From positions 114,584 to 145,497 of the forward strand of contig NW_003546341.1 of the NCBI RefSeq assembly GCF_000090795.2: a DNA stretch of 30,914 nucleotides. Reading direction: 5' to 3'. How positions within the stretch are numbered: the stretch's first letter is position 1; the number at the start of each line of letters is the position of its first letter. Under the pieces are notes generated by a model. That model worked only from the letters and a program-made list of their open reading frames with translations. It had not been told where the DNA came from and made no database searches. This DNA is from Amphimedon queenslandica (Eukaryota > Porifera > Demospongiae > Haplosclerida > Niphatidae). A program made the translations under genes and the position numbers. This document shows, one piece after another, positions 28,801 to 30,914 of this stretch.

Positions 28801-28803
28801 TAA
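22874..28803 (-). CDS. ABCD3: ABCD3/PMP70-like peroxisomal ABC transporter, C-terminal 171 aa
   Basis: Seven exons, all phase 0: 28738-28803 ([16 protein letters not shown]...), 28528-28641 ([17 protein letters not shown]...), 24923-24973 ([17 protein letters not shown]), 24434-24478 ([15 protein letters not shown], the ABC signature), 24217-24321 ([20 protein letters not shown]: Walker B with catalytic Glu, D-loop), 23523-23579 ([20 protein letters not shown]-loop), 22874-22951 ([18 protein letters not shown]..., stop TAG 22874-22876). This follows animal PMP70 residue by residue; in that family the protein is a half-transporter importing fatty acyl-CoA-type substrates into peroxisomes. The Walker A exon and TM domain are not in the window: 28804-29750 holds no match, and beyond that lies the NHL gene on the same strand. 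Either the exons are outside the window or the gene is broken. Confidence 0.92.
23352..23450. mobile_element. Partial MITE (GGCTACACTGTA end)
   Basis: Matches ~26060-26184: GTGTCCTCATTTCAGAG, CTACTTTTGTATAGGCTT, CCAATT.GGACATTACAAAATGTCCT, ending AAAGGCTACACTGTA. Only one end is present. It lies in the last ABCD3-like intron. Confidence 0.65.
25770..26184. mobile_element. MITE with 61-bp tandem amplification at one end
   Basis: Four full 61-bp units start at 25821, 25882, 25943 and 26004 (each TACAGTGTAGCCTCTTTATT...GGACACCATTGGGCCCACAC...), preceded by a shortened one at ~25769. The repeat then runs into the single-copy element body and ends AAGGTTACGCTGTA (26171-26184), an imperfect inverted match to TACAGTGTAGCCT. 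So one terminal repeat plus adjacent DNA has been multiplied. Confidence 0.75.
26450..26750. repeat. Inverted relatives of the 177-bp repeat
   Basis: Reverse-orientation copies of the 13257-13690 family: AATACATATTGATG at 26491 and TGATACATATTGATG at 26671, with TAGCCCATGGTTTTTTCC and GATTCCGACTTAAATTTTTC between or after. Spacing ~181 bp. Confidence 0.8.
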
Positions 28804-28902
28804 CTAAGAGGAATAGAAAGAAAGAGAGAATGGATCAATATATACACTATGGTTGAATTTAGGGGTGTTCACAAATTATAAAAAATATACAACAATCTAC
28901 AA

Positions 28903-29662
28903 CAGGGCTGGACAATATACTGATACATGTATGTTAGTATTGACACAATATTAGTTGAAATACCAAAATATTGATTTTACTGAAATTTTGGAATTATTAT
29001 TAACGGTATTATGGTGTATGACTGCATGTATAGTTGCATTAATTAGTCAATCAACATGACTTTTTCTCAGTTCATCTATACTATATCCCAGTTCAGTTTG
29101 GGACGGAAGTGGAAGCACACCGAAGCAGCTGCGTGGAATTTGAAAAATGTAGTAAGTCACAAATGACGTAAATAATGATTTCATAGAGGAATGGCAGCTG
29201 TGTTGTTTCACTCTTAAAACAGTCTTGCCGCTGCTGATAAGCAGTACAATAGCTGCTGGAGTCAACTAGTTTTCATAAAGGCCATCATTATCAGAAAATC
29301 TTGCTCTATTAGCTTTTTAAAAGAAGAATTATCAGTTTGGGCGCTCGACTACATGTGCTTATGTAAACTATGACATCATAAAACGTCATTGCGGTTAGCT
29401 TTGGTATGCCATTGGATTTATAGGGAGAACCCGGTTCTCAGGGTTCCCAAGGGTTGAGAGACCCAAGATTTCACAGATTTTGATGGACTTTGGCGACTAA
29501 GAACCTGTGAAAGTTTCATCCTTATCTCACTTTCCTATAAAAAGTTACTCCAGTTTTTCTTGTCCCAAACTCAACTGGGATATAGTATATTATAGTGTAT
29601 TCATTGATCTGGCTGTAGTTATAAATAATGAAACATTGAGGCATCAATACCGCCCAGCCCTA
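28903..29662. mobile_element. ~760-bp non-autonomous hAT-like element
   Basis: The left end CAGGGCTGGACAATATA and the right end, reversed, TAGGGCTGGGCGGTATT form imperfect terminal inverted repeats of a form common in hAT elements. Flanks ATCTACAA (28895-28902) and TTCTACAA (29663-29670) are an 8-bp target duplication with one mismatch. A subterminal inverted repeat of 28 bp with one mismatch lies at ~29076-29103 and 29561-29588 (core CCCAGTT.AGTTTGGGAC). No transposase frame. It lies between the ABCD3-like and NHL genes. Confidence 0.78.
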
Positions 29663-29754
29663 TTCTACAATAATTATATATTCTTTGCGAAATTAATAAT
29701 AAAAAGAATTTTAAATGATACTATCTGATGCAAAATTTTAACATATTAAATTAA

Positions 29755-30914
29755 TTAATAAACAACAATTCGTCTATTATTAATATCAGAAACATACAAT
29801 AATCCATCTTTATCAAATGCTAATCCATGAGGACGATCAAATTGATCAATATTACTGCCGTTACTTCCAAACTTCCCAACAAACACACCATCACTAGTGA
29901 AGACTGATATACGATGATTGCCCTCTTCACTAACATACACTAGACCAGTAGCTGCAGTGTCTATCGTTATACCTTGTGGATACTTAAGCTGTCCAGGATC
30001 AGATCCTTCAGTACCAAACTGACCCACAAACTTTCCATCCGGAGAGAACTTCTGAATGCGGTGATTCCAACAATCAGCAACATACACTAATCCTTGACTG
30101 TCAACAGCAATGTCACGTGGATGGTTTAACCGTCCATTAGCTGATCCTTTACTACCAAATGAATGAGAGAAGGTTAGATCAGGATTCAAGACTTGTATAC
30201 GATGATTATCATAATCAGCAATATAAACCTGTCCTGTTATAGGAGAAATGGCTATACCATCAGGATACTTGAATTGTAGTGGTCCACTGCCCTCCTTACC
30301 AACTGATGCTATAAGGTATCCATCCATGCTTATCTTCTGGATCCTGTGATTAACATCAGATACCAGAATGAATTTGTCTGGAGTAATGGCTACACAGCGA
30401 GGAAAAGAAAAATTGACATTACCACTTACTCCTTCCCCTCCTAATGATTTCACTTTCTTTCTTTCTCTATCCAGTATTGTTACACAGTTACCATTAGCCT
30501 CAGCTATTATAAAATGATTATCGTCACTTACAGCAACTCCCCAGGGAAGCATAAACCCAGTTATAGTACGTACTGGAGTGATGTTATCAAGGTAAGGATT
30601 GAAAGGGATGACTAGTGAGGTATCCTCAAGGTGTACATCATATACTTGTACTTTTACTGTATGAGTACCACTGGTTGAAGGCTTACACTGTATCCTATAC
30701 ACTCCAGGATCAGTGCTGGTGGTAGTGACTGTAGTGTCAATGGGTTGATCACCTTTACCAACTGGTACTAGAGTACACCTCAGAGAAGAGACGGGAACAC
30801 ACAAAACAGATGAATCTGGTGCCTCCATTGATAGTGAAAACGAAACTGCTTTGCAAGCAGGTGTAATATGATCAATCTTCTTCACTCTACACTGCTGTAG
30901 TGCAGTAGATGAGT
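29755..30914 (-). CDS. Filamin-NHL (TRIM2/3/71-like) protein, C-terminal part
   Basis: Open to the window edge; the frame continues upstream without stop (ALQQCRVKKIDHITPA), so the start is outside. A filamin/ABP280-like domain (TTTSTDPGVYRIQCKPSTSG, HTVKVQVYDV) is followed by six NHL repeats, each with the (H)P.G(I/V)A... .VYVAD..NHRIQ pattern: PWGVAVSDD, PRCVAITPD, PDGIAISPI, PRDIAVDSQ, PQGITIDTA, PHGLAFDKD; stop TAA 29755-29757. This order is typical of TRIM-NHL proteins, whose N-terminal RING/B-box would lie beyond the window. In those proteins the NHL propeller binds RNA or protein. Intronless over the visible 1.16 kb. Confidence 0.9.
   Translation of the reverse strand, partial: SSTALQQCRVKKIDHITPACKAVSFSLSMEAPDSSVLCVPVSSLRCTLVPVGKGDQPIDTTVTTTSTDPGVYRIQCKPSTSGTHTVKVQVYDVHLEDTSLVIPFNPYLDNITPVRTITGFMLPWGVAVSDDNHFIIAEANGNCVTILDRERKKVKSLGGEGVSGNVNFSFPRCVAITPDKFILVSDVNHRIQKISMDGYLIASVGKEGSGPLQFKYPDGIAISPITGQVYIADYDNHRIQVLNPDLTFSHSFGSKGSANGRLNHPRDIAVDSQGLVYVADCWNHRIQKFSPDGKFVGQFGTEGSDPGQLKYPQGITIDTAATGLVYVSEEGNHRISVFTSDGVFVGKFGSNGSNIDQFDRPHGLAFDKDGLLYVSDINNRRIVVY

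Noticed and set aside
29047..29265. 72-residue minus-strand open frame
   Set aside because: Lies inside the hAT-like MITE, begins near its subterminal repeat and shows no transposase motif.

Overview
The window looks like a piece of an intron-rich animal genome, most likely a sponge (demosponge; the style resembles Amphimedon queenslandica). The reasons are spliced metazoan gene families (ABCD3/PMP70, an NHL-repeat protein with a filamin-like domain, an Ig/FN3 receptor), short GT-AG introns, AT-rich intergenic DNA, and very abundant (GA)n/(CT)n and TACATG microsatellites. The species is inferred, not proven. I see no bacterial operons, CRISPR arrays or RNA genes.

Plus strand, 1-10.9 kb. A broken end of an HD-superfamily phosphohydrolase-like gene (571-836) is followed by a tandem array of intronless RING + TRAF-zinc-finger + coiled-coil + short TRAF-C/MATH-like genes: one double-frameshifted copy (1104-2315), four intact copies (2556-3707, 3868-5100, 6075-7313, 7844-9040), a 5'-truncated pseudogene (9371-9942) and two 3'-end relics (5524-5843, ~7417-7513). 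A related ~310-bp block lies on both sides of the array (128-441 and 10581-10885), as expected from repeated segmental duplication. In three of the five RING copies the zinc-ligand histidine is a tyrosine.

Minus strand, 21.87-10.99 kb. I reconstructed one receptor gene of 11 coding exons with compatible phases: signal peptide, five Ig-like domains, one FN3 domain, a membrane-proximal region, one TM helix with a buried Glu, and a cytoplasmic tail. The TM exon holds both an in-frame stop (900-aa form, C-terminus YTTV, PDZ-ligand-like) and a phase-matched internal splice donor to two further exons (999-aa form with an ITIM-like SPYAAV motif and a polyproline run). An 80-bp copy of the short-tail end and 3'UTR is spliced into the TRAF array at 5443-5522, so the two loci have exchanged DNA.

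Minus strand, 28.80-22.87 kb: seven exons encoding the C-terminal 171 residues of an ABCD3/PMP70-like peroxisomal ABC transporter. The upstream Walker A exon is not found. Minus strand, 30.91-29.76 kb: the 3' part of a filamin-NHL (TRIM2/3/71-like) gene lying where the upstream ABCD3 exons should be. Introns hold an N gap, a ~760-bp hAT-like MITE, a 177-bp TA-flanked MITE, a second MITE family with a 61-bp tandem amplification at one end, and a 177-bp tandem repeat with inverted relatives 13 kb away.

Functionally, TRAF-like RING proteins and filamin-NHL proteins are both typical ubiquitin-ligase families, and they lie next to a cell-surface Ig receptor whose tail can apparently be switched. 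A receptor-signalling or innate-recognition neighbourhood is a reasonable inference, but nothing here proves that the products interact.
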